From: Planktothrix tepida PCC 9214
Lineage (GTDB): Bacteria > Cyanobacteriota > Cyanobacteriia > Cyanobacteriales > Microcoleaceae
Direction: 5' to 3'
Length of the DNA: 64,000 nt
Assembly (NCBI RefSeq): GCF_900009145.1
Contig: NZ_LN889796.1
Location: forward strand, 313,602-377,601
The notes under the pieces were generated by a model. It was not told the origin of the DNA. It made no database searches and was given only the letters and a program-made list of their open reading frames with translations. The position numbers were made by a program, and so were the translations under genes. Shown one piece after another: positions 54,932-64,000 of the stretch. Within the stretch, counting starts at the first letter, position 1; each line of letters starts with the position of its first letter.

Positions 54932-55839
54932 AGCAGAAGAAAGCTAAACGCTTCAGAGGAATCTTTAACCGGATCTTTCCTTCGGCTGGCCTACAGATTC
55001 AGGAAATTTTGGGGATGGAGAGTTACAGCATTACTTTTTGAATACAATTTTGAAAATATTGGCTACATTTTTTGTATCATCTTCTGAATTTTGTCTACAA
55101 AAACACCCATTTGTGTATATTGACAAAATACACAAAATATGTGTCTTTGCTCCCAATGTACAAGGATCAGTAATTTTACAGATGCAACTTGTTAACTTTA
55201 TGGATTTTCAAGCCTCTAGTTTCATTGAGATAATAGGCGCACAGTAGCAGAGAGATGTGTCCTATGCACTTAAGGAATTTCTAGGTTAGAACTTAATCTC
55301 CTTAAGTGACTCAGAGGAGCCAGATGTAGACTCAATCCGGTAGCATCCCTGTTGAAAGATGTGGTAGCGGGTTTGTAAGTAGGGGCGGAAGTAGATAAAA
55401 TCGAAGTTCCCATCAATCTGAGCTTTGATTCCCCCCTACACTTTTTTTTAAGAAATAGAAGCACTGGGGTATTTATTAGAGGAAGTTAGTGATTAAAAAA
55501 CGAAATAGAGAATAATAAAAAACAAAATTAGCCTTTAAAAATCAGCACCTATAGCAATCCCAAATAGATTGTAATCATTTACAACTGACATGAAACAGCC
55601 AGAAGTATTATCTCTGTTCCTTGTTCCCTTCAGAAATTGAAAAGGGTATGAGATCAGTCTGTCTACGGATAGAAAATCTAAGTATTTGTTAAATGAATGT
55701 GACATTAGAGTCAAGCCTGCATCACAATCAAAATAGGCGATGTAAGTCTGATCCGCTCAGAAAGAGTAATAATTGAAGTAGCCCAGATCACTTATTGTCT
55801 ACCTGCGTTCCTAATCATCAGACGTTCGATTATGCCTCT
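54932..55839. other. Long intergenic region, no gene supported
   Basis: About 900 bp. It includes a perfect 9-bp inverted repeat, TTTGTGTAT/ATACACAAA, at 55110-55136, and an AT-rich stretch. The frames at 55038-55247 (plus) and 55270-55464 (minus) lack ribosome-binding sites and recognisable content. The 3' part should carry the promoter of the hybrid kinase. Decayed mobile DNA is possible around 55250-55450. Confidence 0.35.
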
Positions 55840-58800
55840 ATGAAGCGTAAATGGCTCTATAAGTTCTTGTCACCCAATCGGCAGATTGTTCCTTATCTCG
55901 TTCTGTTAAGCACATTGCTGCTGACGGCACTGGCAACCTATTATGTGGAATCTACGGCGCGTACTCAAGATCGGTTGCGATTTGACTCTTCTATCCAACG
56001 CACAGAAAATTTAATCCGAGATCATGTTAAAACCTATATTGCCTTACTGCGGGCGGGAAGTGGATTATTTGCGGCTCAAGAGACTGTAGATCGAGAAACG
56101 TTTCGCGCCTACATGGAACGGTTACAACTGCGTGAAGAATATCCGGGTATTCAAGGGATTGGATTTAGTATTCGGTTTTCGCCCTCGGAAAAAGATCAAT
56201 TAATTGACCGAATGCGACAGGAAGGGATGTCCAACTTTACGCCTCATCCTGATTATCCTCGCCCGGAATATTATGCCATTATCTACCTAGAACCCTTAGA
56301 TCAACGCAACCAAGCCGCTATTGGTTTTGATATGTTTAGCGAACCTGTGCGTCGTAAGGCGATGGAACGTGCTCGTGATGCGGGTCTACCCATCGCATCC
56401 GGTCGAGTCATTCTTCGCCAAGAAATTGACCAGAAAAAACAAGCGGGTTTTTTAATCTATTTTCCCATTTATCAAGGCAATTCTATTCCGCCAACGGTAG
56501 CAGAAAGACGGCAGAAATTACGGGGATTTATCTATAGTCCATTTCGGATGGGAGATTTGATGCAAGGACTTTTCGGGAGTAATCGAGAGTCTTTGATTGA
56601 TTTTGAAATTTATGATGGTTTAGCGATTACCCCAGCCCATCTTTTGTATGATTCTAATTCTCAGCAGCATCCCTTTGGATTCAAGCCTCGATTTGAGCGA
56701 CGGAAAATGATTTCGATTGCTGGACAAACTTGGACAATTAAATATACGTCTCGCCCGGAACTGGATTTTAATTCTCAACGTTTGATTGCTCCCTATATTG
56801 CCTTGTCAGGGAGTTTAGTCGGTATTATTTTATTTGGATTAATGCGATCGCAAATTCAAGCCCGACGCATTGCTGAAAAAACGGCAACAGAATTAAGAAA
56901 ATCCGAAAAAGCGTTGCGAGATAGTGAAGCCCGATTTCAAGCTTTTATGGATTATAGTCCAGCCAGCGCTTGGATTTGCGATCGCCAAGGTCGAATGTTA
57001 TATTTTAGTAAAAGCTATACTCAAACCTTTAATGTTTTCAAGGAAGCTTTAGGAACAACAGTTGTTGATCTATTTCCTTCCCACTTAGCTTCAGAATTCC
57101 TCGATTGTATTTCTATTGTTGCTTCAGAAAACCGTGTTTTAGAAGTGATTAAGTCTGTCCCTAGACGGGATGGCACTATGGGAGAATTTTTAGTTTATCA
57201 ATTTCCGATTTGGGATGCTTACGGACAGCCGTTAGTCGGGGGGGTGGCGATTGACCGCACAGAAAGCCGTCAAGCGGAAGCTTTATTACGTCGTTCAGAA
57301 GTGCAATATCGAACGATGGTTGAACAATCTCCTTTGAGTATTTTAATTTTATCGGTAGATGGCTCTGTTCAGCGTGTCAACCGGGCCTGGGAAGATTTGT
57401 GGGGAATTAAAGGAGAAAATATCAAAGATTACAATCTTTTTAACGATAAACAATTCATTGAAAAAGAAATTATCTCTTATATTAAACGGGGATTTGCTGG
57501 GGAATCGGTGACCATTCCTCCGATTTTGTATGATCCCCATGAAACCTTCCCAGGATTATCTCGTTATAGCTATGCTCAACGTTGGATACAAGCTTATATT
57601 TATCCGGTGCGGGATGAAATTGGTCAAATTCGGGAAGTGGTTTTTATCTATGAAGATATTACAGAACGAAAACACGCAGAAGAAGAATTACAAGAAAGTG
57701 AAGCTCGGTTTAGAACGTTAATTGAAACGACGTTTGATGGAATTATTATTCATGAAAATGGGATGATTTTAGAGGCTAATCAAGGGGCAGCTATTATGTT
57801 TGATTGCTGTTTAGAAAACATGATTGGAGCGTCTTTTTTAGATTTTGTTACTCCTGATAGTCACGCTTTAATTTTACACAATTTGCGGAAGAATTTAGAA
57901 GCTCCAGTTGAGGCTTTTGGCTTAAAAAAAGATGGGATAAAATTTAATTTAGAAATTATCGGTCGTCCCCATGTTTATAAAGGACGTCAAGTTCAAGTAA
58001 CGGCTTTACGCGATATTACCAACCGTAAACAATTAGAAGCTCAACTCCGCACCCGTGCGGAAGAGTTAGCGGAAGCAAACCGTCTCAAAGATGAATTTTT
58101 AGCAACACTTTCCCATGAATTACGAACACCGTTGAATGCCATGTTGGGATGGACACAACTATTAATGTCGAAACATTTAGATGCAGAAACTTTTAATCGA
58201 GCTACAGAAACAATTAACCGCAATACCCGTTCTTTAGCTCAACTCATTGAGGATTTATTAGATGTCTCTCGAATTATGAGTGGCAAATTACATTTAAGTC
58301 TGGCTCCAACTTCTTTAATTCCAATTATTGAAGCTGCCATTGACACAGTACGTCCGGCGGCGGAGGCAAAAAATATTAAGATTCATGTTTCTCTTCAATC
58401 TAATATTGGGATTGTGATGGGGGATAGCAATCGTTTACAGCAGGTGATTTGGAATCTACTCACAAATGCAGTGAAATTTAGCTCAGAAGGCGGAAAAATT
58501 GAAGTGCGACTTGGTAAGTTTCAAGAGGAAAATTCCGGTTCTCGTTTAGATTCTCTAACTCAACGGAATGGGTCGTTTTCGGAAGGAGTTGAAAAGGTAG
58601 AATATGGAGAAATTCAAGTGAGTGATACAGGACAAGGAATTAGTCCAGATTTTTTACCTTTTGTATTTGAGCGTTTTCGACAAGCTGATGGTTCTATTAC
58701 TCGCAAACAAGGGGGATTAGGATTAGGATTAGCCATTGTGCGTCATTTAGTTGAACTGCATGGGGGAACTGTTAGCGTTGATAGTCCTGGGTTAGGACAG

Positions 58801-59310
58801 GGTACAACCTTTACGGTCAAGTTACCTTTTATGACATCAGAGTTATTAGAAGAAAATGATGATTTTCAAGATTTTCTCAGTGACAATGATTTGCTCCTAG
58901 AAAGTTGTTTTAAATTAAAAGGAATACGAGTGTTAGTCGTTGATGATGAAGTTGATGCTCGTGATTTAGTGGCTCATATTTTACAAAATTGTGGGGCAAA
59001 TGTGGTGACGGCAGGTAGTGCTGAAGAAGCATTTAATTTATTAAAAGACAACAGTAGTACATCTCCATTTCATATCTTAGTGAGTGATATTGGAATGCCT
59101 CAAGGAGACGGTTATTCTTTATTACGTCGAATTCGTTTATTACCCCCAGAAGAAGGAGGTCAAATTCCGGCTTTAGCGTTGACGGCTTATGCCAAAGCTG
59201 AAGACCGCACAGCAGCATTTTCGGCAGGATTTCACGCTCATTTGGCAAAACCTGTAGAATCCCATGAATTATTGTTTACAGTTGCCAATTTAGTTGGAAT
59301 TATTGGATAA
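55840..59310 (+). CDS. CHASE-PAS hybrid sensor histidine kinase
   Basis: About 1156 aa from ATG 55840 (MKRKWLYKFLSPNRQ); a TTG at 55795 would add 15 residues. Two membrane helices (about 18-40 and 318-338) flank a periplasmic CHASE domain. Then three PAS units (about 365, 490 and 615), HisKA with LATLSHELRTPLNAML, HATPase with NLLTNAVKFS and QGGLGLGLAIVRHL, and a C-terminal receiver with IRVLVVDDEVDARD, phospho-Asp in LVSDIGMPQGDG and KPVES. Probably passes phosphate to an external phosphotransfer protein or acts through its own receiver; ligand unknown. Confidence 0.9.
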   Translation: MKRKWLYKFLSPNRQIVPYLVLLSTLLLTALATYYVESTARTQDRLRFDSSIQRTENLIRDHVKTYIALLRAGSGLFAAQETVDRETFRAYMERLQLREEYPGIQGIGFSIRFSPSEKDQLIDRMRQEGMSNFTPHPDYPRPEYYAIIYLEPLDQRNQAAIGFDMFSEPVRRKAMERARDAGLPIASGRVILRQEIDQKKQAGFLIYFPIYQGNSIPPTVAERRQKLRGFIYSPFRMGDLMQGLFGSNRESLIDFEIYDGLAITPAHLLYDSNSQQHPFGFKPRFERRKMISIAGQTWTIKYTSRPELDFNSQRLIAPYIALSGSLVGIILFGLMRSQIQARRIAEKTATELRKSEKALRDSEARFQAFMDYSPASAWICDRQGRMLYFSKSYTQTFNVFKEALGTTVVDLFPSHLASEFLDCISIVASENRVLEVIKSVPRRDGTMGEFLVYQFPIWDAYGQPLVGGVAIDRTESRQAEALLRRSEVQYRTMVEQSPLSILILSVDGSVQRVNRAWEDLWGIKGENIKDYNLFNDKQFIEKEIISYIKRGFAGESVTIPPILYDPHETFPGLSRYSYAQRWIQAYIYPVRDEIGQIREVVFIYEDITERKHAEEELQESEARFRTLIETTFDGIIIHENGMILEANQGAAIMFDCCLENMIGASFLDFVTPDSHALILHNLRKNLEAPVEAFGLKKDGIKFNLEIIGRPHVYKGRQVQVTALRDITNRKQLEAQLRTRAEELAEANRLKDEFLATLSHELRTPLNAMLGWTQLLMSKHLDAETFNRATETINRNTRSLAQLIEDLLDVSRIMSGKLHLSLAPTSLIPIIEAAIDTVRPAAEAKNIKIHVSLQSNIGIVMGDSNRLQQVIWNLLTNAVKFSSEGGKIEVRLGKFQEENSGSRLDSLTQRNGSFSEGVEKVEYGEIQVSDTGQGISPDFLPFVFERFRQADGSITRKQGGLGLGLAIVRHLVELHGGTVSVDSPGLGQGTTFTVKLPFMTSELLEENDDFQDFLSDNDLLLESCFKLKGIRVLVVDDEVDARDLVAHILQNCGANVVTAGSAEEAFNLLKDNSSTSPFHILVSDIGMPQGDGYSLLRRIRLLPPEEGGQIPALALTAYAKAEDRTAAFSAGFHAHLAKPVESHELLFTVANLVGIIG

Positions 59311-59333
59311 TAAAGCGGGGTTATAATTGGAAA

Positions 59334-60119
59334 TTAACTTGATGCGCTGGTATAGTATTTTAAAGCAAATTCCCAAAACTTTGCCGAAAATATTAATAGC
59401 CCTAAAGCTAATAATCCTGAACCCATCACCCAGGAGATTTGCGTTCGTCCTAAAATAGATTCGGCGGGAATTGTTGTTAAAAATGCGACGGGAACAATAA
59501 AGGTAAAAAAGAAACGATAAGCCATGGGATAAGCCACCATTGGATATCGTCCGGCTTCTAATAATCCCCGTAATACCTCGGTGACATTATAAATTTTAAC
59601 AAACCAAATACTGGTTGCTCCTAAGATAAACCATATACTGTATAAACTCATAATGCCAAAGGATAAAGGCAATAAACTATCGAGATAATCTCTTCCAGTT
59701 AAGCCGAGTTTATTACCTTCATAGACAACAATTGAACAACCAAAAATTAAATCTGGGGTTCCCCAAGGAGAAATCATCCGGGTGGATAGCCAAAATTGAC
59801 TACTGAGGGGTTTAAGTAAGACAAAATCTAAGGTTCCATCTTGAACATGGGTAACAATTCTGTTTAAATTGGGAACTAATATTGTTGTAGAAATTCCTTG
59901 TAAAATTGTAAAAATCCCCAGAACAATTAAGGCTTCTTCCCAACTCCATCCTTCAAAACTATACCCGGTTCTATAAAATAGAAACAGGCTAAACATACTG
60001 CCAATTAAACTCCCTAAGCTAGTGATAGCAGAAATCAAAAAATTTACCCGATATTCTAGTTCTGCCGAAATCGCAGTTTCCCAAAATAAGGTTAAAATTT
60101 TAAAATAGCGTTGCATCAT
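59334..60119 (-). CDS. ABC-2 family transporter permease
   Basis: 261 aa with about six membrane helices. The LDFVLLKPLSSQFWLSTRM block and the overall layout match the ABC-2 permeases of COG3694/COG4587 type, which work in pairs with a second permease and an ATPase, neither present here. It is 23 bp downstream of hisC on the same strand, probably by chance of transcription rather than shared pathway. Substrate unknown. Confidence 0.75.
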   Translation of the reverse strand: MMQRYFKILTLFWETAISAELEYRVNFLISAITSLGSLIGSMFSLFLFYRTGYSFEGWSWEEALIVLGIFTILQGISTTILVPNLNRIVTHVQDGTLDFVLLKPLSSQFWLSTRMISPWGTPDLIFGCSIVVYEGNKLGLTGRDYLDSLLPLSFGIMSLYSIWFILGATSIWFVKIYNVTEVLRGLLEAGRYPMVAYPMAYRFFFTFIVPVAFLTTIPAESILGRTQISWVMGSGLLALGLLIFSAKFWEFALKYYTSASS

Positions 60120-60142
60120 AACTTCCTGTTGTTCCCTTGTCC

Positions 60143-61273
60143 CTATAAAATAGAAAATAACCGTTCAATGGTGCGTTGATTTTCATCAGGACGACCAATG
60201 GTAATTCGCAGTCCTCCTCCAGTGTGACGGACTAATGTTCCTTTGGTTTTTAATTGTTGCATGATCTCGTTTAATGCAGGTTCAGAATTGCGTTCATCAG
60301 TGAGTCTAATATAAATAAAATTAGCATCACTTCGCCAAAGCTTTAACTGTTTATTTTGAGCTAAAGTATTAATTAAACGAGTGCGTTCTCCCAATATTTC
60401 AGGAATAACGGCGAGTAACTCTTGACGGTGATTTAAAGCTAATAACGCTGCGGTTTGTGTGAAACTGGGGAGATTATAGGGAAGACGAACTTTTTCTAAT
60501 GCAGTGATCAATTCAGGATGAGCGATCGCATATCCAGCGCGTAATGAAGCCAAGCGAAAAGCTTTAGAAAAGGTGCGTAAAATCACCCAATTGGGATGCT
60601 GTTTTAACTCCTCGACAACACTGGTTTGACTAAACTCAAAATAAGCTTCATCAATAACCACTAAAATATCTTTGGGTAAGCTTCTTAACCAGTCTAATTC
60701 ATCTTCTGTTAAAGCATTAGCCGTTGGGGAATTAGGATGCACCACAAATACAACTCGAATGGGAGAATTTTGTGTGGTTTCAATTGTAGTTTTAGCGGCT
60801 TTTAAATCCATTTCAAATGTGTCTTCATCCCGTCCCACGTTCACAACTGGAATCCCTAAAGTTTGAGCAATAATTCCATACATGGAAAAGGTGGGATTAG
60901 CCACTAAAATTGACCCTTCTCCCCCTAAAGAAGTGGCAATTAAGATGGAGCGAATTAATTCATCCGACCCATTCCCTACAGAAATTTGCTCAGGATTAAC
61001 ATAGGCTTCCGAATTAGAAATGATTTCATTAATATAGCTTGCGATCGCTAGTTTTAACGGGAAATGACTGCCATCAGGATAACGATTCGTTTCAATTTCA
61101 TGTTGATACGTCCACGCCAGCTTTTGTTTTAACGCTTCTGGTAAATCATAGGGACATTCATTCGTATCCAAACGATCCAAAATTTCAGCCTCCACCGGAC
61201 TACCGGAACTTCCCCCAGGGTGAGGAGTATAGGCGTTAATTTGGTTGAGGTCGTTGCGGAGAAAAGACAGCAT
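60143..61273 (-). CDS. hisC: Histidinol-phosphate aminotransferase
   Basis: PLP enzyme (fold type I) that converts imidazole-acetol phosphate to histidinol phosphate in His synthesis. Start ATG 61273 ([21 protein letters not shown]) is preferred; an upstream ATG at 61309 would add 12 residues. Family marks: [40 protein letters not shown] and the PLP Lys in [16 protein letters not shown]. Final R in [11 protein letters not shown] binds substrate carboxylate. Confidence 0.92.
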   Translation of the reverse strand: MLSFLRNDLNQINAYTPHPGGSSGSPVEAEILDRLDTNECPYDLPEALKQKLAWTYQHEIETNRYPDGSHFPLKLAIASYINEIISNSEAYVNPEQISVGNGSDELIRSILIATSLGGEGSILVANPTFSMYGIIAQTLGIPVVNVGRDEDTFEMDLKAAKTTIETTQNSPIRVVFVVHPNSPTANALTEDELDWLRSLPKDILVVIDEAYFEFSQTSVVEELKQHPNWVILRTFSKAFRLASLRAGYAIAHPELITALEKVRLPYNLPSFTQTAALLALNHRQELLAVIPEILGERTRLINTLAQNKQLKLWRSDANFIYIRLTDERNSEPALNEIMQQLKTKGTLVRHTGGGLRITIGRPDENQRTIERLFSIL

Positions 61274-61382
61274 GGCGTTGACGTGATCGTAATTTTTTCT
61301 TAAGTTCACACAAACTCTATTATCTCTTAATTTAGACTAAAATAACATCCAAAAACTAATATTCTTCTGATTGAATTGAACT

Positions 61383-61982
61383 ATGGCAGCCAAACAAATT
61401 TTAATGCTCGTGGGTGACTTCGTTGAAGATTACGAGTGCATGGTTCCGTTTCAAGCCTTGCAAATGGTCGGACATACGGTTCATGCAGTGTGTCCGGGAA
61501 AAAAAGCAGAGGAAAAGGTAAAAACTGCAATTCATGACTTTGAAGGCGACCAAACCTATAGTGAAAAACCCGGTCATAATTTCACCTTAAATGCCACATT
61601 TGATCAAATTAAACCCGAAAATTATGATGCGTTAGTGATACCCGGTGGACGGGCACCAGAATATATTCGGTTGAATGCAGATGTTATTAAAATGGTGCAG
61701 TATTTTGCTCAAACGAATAAACCCATTGCTGCTATTTGTCATGGTGCTCAACTGTTAGCAGCAGCCGATGTTTTACAGGGAAAACGGTGTTCTGCCTATC
61801 CTGCTTGTGGGCCTGATGTGATTCGCGCCGGAGGAGAATATGCGGATATTGCTGTTGATGATGCCATTGTTGATGGAAATTTAATTACCGCTCCCGCTTG
61901 GCCGGCTCATCCCCGTTGGTTAGCTGCATTTTTAACGGTATTAGGAACAAAAATTGAGCATTTAGAATTGGCAAAGGTTTAG
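61383..61982 (+). CDS. DJ-1/PfpI family protein
   Basis: 199 aa, class I glutamine amidotransferase-like fold. The nucleophile elbow [10 protein letters not shown] carries the reactive Cys (about 120) followed by His, and [15 protein letters not shown] supplies the preceding loop. Members include proteases, glyoxalases/deglycases and stress proteins; the exact activity is not fixed by sequence. A 14-bp-stem hairpin follows. Confidence 0.88.
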   Translation: MAAKQILMLVGDFVEDYECMVPFQALQMVGHTVHAVCPGKKAEEKVKTAIHDFEGDQTYSEKPGHNFTLNATFDQIKPENYDALVIPGGRAPEYIRLNADVIKMVQYFAQTNKPIAAICHGAQLLAAADVLQGKRCSAYPACGPDVIRAGGEYADIAVDDAIVDGNLITAPAWPAHPRWLAAFLTVLGTKIEHLELAKV

Positions 61983-61996
61983 TTTCCCAATTCGAG

Positions 61997-62044
61997 GCTT
62001 ACGCAGATATCATACACTTAATTTTATCTAATATCTGCGTAAGC
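61997..62044. terminator. 14-bp hairpin between convergent genes
   Basis: GCTTACGCAGATAT (61997-62010) and ATATCTGCGTAAGC (62031-62044) are perfect inverted copies with a 20-nt loop, 15 bp after the DJ-1 stop codon. Likely terminator or dispersed repeat. Confidence 0.6.
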
Positions 62045-62117
62045 TTATGATTCAAAAACAGGGTTTCTTGAACAATATATAAATTCTCGATATCAATGAC
62101 GGGAATACTCAAGCGTT

Positions 62118-62906
62118 TTACAAAGATTGAATGTCTTCAATACTTAATCCCGTTGCTTGAATCACTTGCTCTAAACTAAAACCCATTCGCAATAAATTTA
62201 AAGCAACTTCTTCCTTAGCTTCCAATTTCCCTTCAATTTTCCCTTCTAATTTCCCTTGCAATTTCCCTTGCAATTTCCCTTCTTGTAGGATTTCTTGATA
62301 AATCACTGAATTTCGCATAAGATCACTCCTTAAAATTCTTTTCACGGTATCTTGATTTAAAATTAAACCCGCCAAAATTGCCGAAGCAGCCGTAAGATTA
62401 CTTTGAACTTGTTGATCTGTAATTCTGTTAATCACTTCAGCCACTTGACTTAATATCATTGTCGGATCATCCGTCTGACTCAGTACCGCAAAGGGTAACA
62501 GTCCTAATACATTTAAAAACTCTTCAGGTGGTTGTTCCCAAAGACGAATCACCTCAAACTGATGAAATGTATTCTCTAGGCGAAAACTATTTTCTTGGAC
62601 TAAAGGAGAGTTAGTGCGATCCAGATAAATCACCACCTGACGCATGACTTTATTAGGAAAACGGCGATAGACCCTTACTCGATAATCTAACATCCGAAAA
62701 GGGATTTTAGCATCGGGTTCCGTTTGAAATTCTGTATGCAAGACCAGATCATCCGATTGCAGTAAGATCAGGGAATCAGCCCGAATGGGTTCCAAGGATA
62801 ACTCTTGGGGACTTAACTCTGTTAACGCAACGGGAGAACCCAACAACCAACTCGCTAAATCTTGAGAATAATTTTCAGCCAAAAACTTGCAAATACTGTC
62901 AAACAC
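62118..62906 (-). CDS. Rpn-like PD-(D/E)XK family protein
   Basis: 262 aa. The N-terminal ~120 residues match the cyanobacterial Rpn/YhgA-like group: IRADSLILLQSDDLVLHTEFQTEPD with the D...ExQ catalytic-type residues, then RMLDYRVRVYRRFP. Rpn proteins of E. coli are recombination-promoting nucleases. Near the C-terminus lies a short internal repeat (GKLQGKLQGKLEGKIEGKLE, five units of four residues), mirrored in the DNA as a TTTCCCTT-rich tandem repeat that could vary in copy number. Confidence 0.78.
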   Translation of the reverse strand: MFDSICKFLAENYSQDLASWLLGSPVALTELSPQELSLEPIRADSLILLQSDDLVLHTEFQTEPDAKIPFRMLDYRVRVYRRFPNKVMRQVVIYLDRTNSPLVQENSFRLENTFHQFEVIRLWEQPPEEFLNVLGLLPFAVLSQTDDPTMILSQVAEVINRITDQQVQSNLTAASAILAGLILNQDTVKRILRSDLMRNSVIYQEILQEGKLQGKLQGKLEGKIEGKLEAKEEVALNLLRMGFSLEQVIQATGLSIEDIQSL

Positions 62907-63012
62907 CCTTGATTATCCCTCCCGAATCTCCTCATCTATTCATTTTACAATGTGCTCAATCTAAACTACTATAGCTAATTGATGGGTTCAACCAGAATTA
63001 TCAGGTTAATGA

Positions 63013-63855
63013 TTAATTTTTCAGTTCCCCTTTTAATAACCAAAATCCACTGAATGTCATTCCCGAATCATCCGGTTGAACTAATAAAAAATGTAATCCT
63101 TTAGCTAACTGCTTTCTCACTTCAAAGGTTTTAGCAGCTTCTATGACCTCTGCATCTTCAAAAGTGGCTATTACCCAACGATCAATTAACCCCGATTCTA
63201 AAATTAATCCATCGGGTGAACCCGCTATATAATTGCAAGAAAAAGGTTTAATTTCGGCTAACCATCGCGCTAACGGCATCGATTTTTTACCCCCATCAAT
63301 CACAATCCCAGGAATGGCAACTACAGATGCTAATCCTAAATTTAACGGTAAAAATTCATCCGGTGTTTGTAAAATTGGAATCGGACTATCTGCAAAAAAC
63401 GCTTGCAAATTTCCCGCAGATAGGTTAGCAAATCGCCAGCGATCACCCCATAAATTTTCAGGTAAAGGTAAAGGGGGGGGTTGATCTAACGTCACAGGAT
63501 TATAGGGTTCCCCCGTATAATTTTCTAACTTAGAATAGACTTTTGAACGTTCCTCTAACCACTGTTTTAAAGCCATAGTATTTCGAGAGGGTTCTACCGA
63601 AATTCCTAATGCTTTGCCAGCCATTTCTAATAAACTGAAAGACTGGGGACGAAAGACTTGAATTCGCTCCGGTTTTTGGATTACAATTGCTTGCTGTAAC
63701 TGTTCAATTAACCAAGTCGAATTCGCTTGCGATTGAGGACACATCGCTATAAACTCAACTTGGCGAGTCTGATCACAGACTAATAACTCCCAAAGGGGTT
63801 TCCCAGTGGTATCCTTCAGGGGACGACGATAAAAATCAGCTTGCCAGATCACCAT
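63013..63855 (-). CDS. Tab2/Atab2 family RNA-binding protein
   Basis: About 280 aa from ATG 63855 (MVIWQADFYRRPLKD); an upstream ATG at 63876 adds seven residues. The opening, KPLWELLVCD, FRPQSFSLLEMAGKALGI and VEPSRNTMALKQWL follow the Tab2 family. Plant and algal members bind 5' regions of photosystem mRNAs (psaB) and promote translation; the cyanobacterial role is less clear. No membrane helix. Confidence 0.82.
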   Translation of the reverse strand: MVIWQADFYRRPLKDTTGKPLWELLVCDQTRQVEFIAMCPQSQANSTWLIEQLQQAIVIQKPERIQVFRPQSFSLLEMAGKALGISVEPSRNTMALKQWLEERSKVYSKLENYTGEPYNPVTLDQPPPLPLPENLWGDRWRFANLSAGNLQAFFADSPIPILQTPDEFLPLNLGLASVVAIPGIVIDGGKKSMPLARWLAEIKPFSCNYIAGSPDGLILESGLIDRWVIATFEDAEVIEAAKTFEVRKQLAKGLHFLLVQPDDSGMTFSGFWLLKGELKN

Positions 63856-64000
63856 AGACACAAAAACCCCTAACATTCTGATTGAAACTATTCTGTATTT
63901 TCAATTCTAAGGTTAAGATTGATCAAATGAAGATTAACAGGGATCAAATTCCATTGCTGAGGTTTTGGGTATCAGATTTCGGGTTATGATTCTGCCTGCC

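Noticed and set aside
55270-55464. Possible TnpB or other IS remnant in the gap before the hybrid kinase
   Set aside because: The translated fragment (TSAPTYKPATTSFNRD) gave no pattern I could tie to a transposase family.

Overview
The window reads as chromosome of a filamentous, phycobilisome-type cyanobacterium, most like the Planktothrix/Oscillatoria group. Evidence: moderately AT-rich DNA with scattered GCGATCGC (HIP1) octamers, a beta-carotene ketolase of the CrtO type, petG (cytochrome b6f), a cytochrome cM-like gene, ccsA, a Tab2-family gene, a KGK-domain gene, heptameric tandem repeats, and a tmRNA whose tag peptide (ANNIVPFARKSAAVAA) is of the cyanobacterial kind. The genus is an inference; no rRNA is present to settle it.

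Layout. 0-8.9 kb: a STAND ATPase with TPRs, a three-gene set (FabH-like ketosynthase, family-21-like glycosyltransferase, alpha/beta-hydrolase-like protein) that looks like a lipid or glycolipid pathway, a pentapeptide protein and crtO. 9-15.8 kb: a polysaccharide export pair (Wzc-like tyrosine autokinase and Wza-like SLBB protein) and a divergent FAD oxidoreductase. 15.6-19.4 kb: small secreted proteins, a TPR protein, era, and an unannotated 47-aa membrane ORF. 19.36-21.28 kb: a CRISPR leader and array (23 repeats, 22 spacers) with no cas genes in the window. 21.3-25.9 kb: tRNA-Phe, a GT39-TPR fusion, a decayed AbrB/PIN toxin-antitoxin pair and a second pentapeptide protein. 26-28.4 kb: a DNA-phosphorothioation-associated methyltransferase-like protein with the same ~220-aa module on both sides of its methyltransferase core. 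28.5-36.8 kb: mrdA/PBP2, phosphatase, NUDIX, tRNA-Thr, cytM/petG, a phospholipase-D protein, then about 1 kb of repeats and gene debris. 36.8-43.5 kb: serS, a WD40 protein, a haem-type membrane protein divergent from an OmpR-type two-component system, a DCC-family protein.

43.5-45.7 kb is the most unusual stretch. Just upstream of ssrA lies a structure bounded by inverted arrays of TGTCG...CGACA repeats with the same 19/20-bp phasing at both ends, as in Tn7-like (including CRISPR-associated, type V-K) transposon ends. It carries no tns or cas genes, only an internally deleted ISL3-family insertion sequence, and it abuts a truncated Uma2 gene. I read it as a non-autonomous, decayed mini-element. 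From 45.7 kb onward the content is mostly housekeeping: TPP riboswitch-thiC, UspA, GNAT, a group-2-like sigma factor, KGK protein, ccsA, a DnaJ-type chaperone, a CHASE-PAS hybrid kinase, an ABC-2 permease, hisC, DJ-1/PfpI, an Rpn-like nuclease and a Tab2-like protein.

The main points for a second look are the mini Tn7-like element at ssrA, the block-wise change of the repeat-terminal base along the CRISPR array (which gives the array's polarity), the duplicated module in the orphan Dnd-associated protein, three exact-phase 11-bp repeats abutting the response-regulator start codon, and several dispersed palindromes, one of them inside a coding region.
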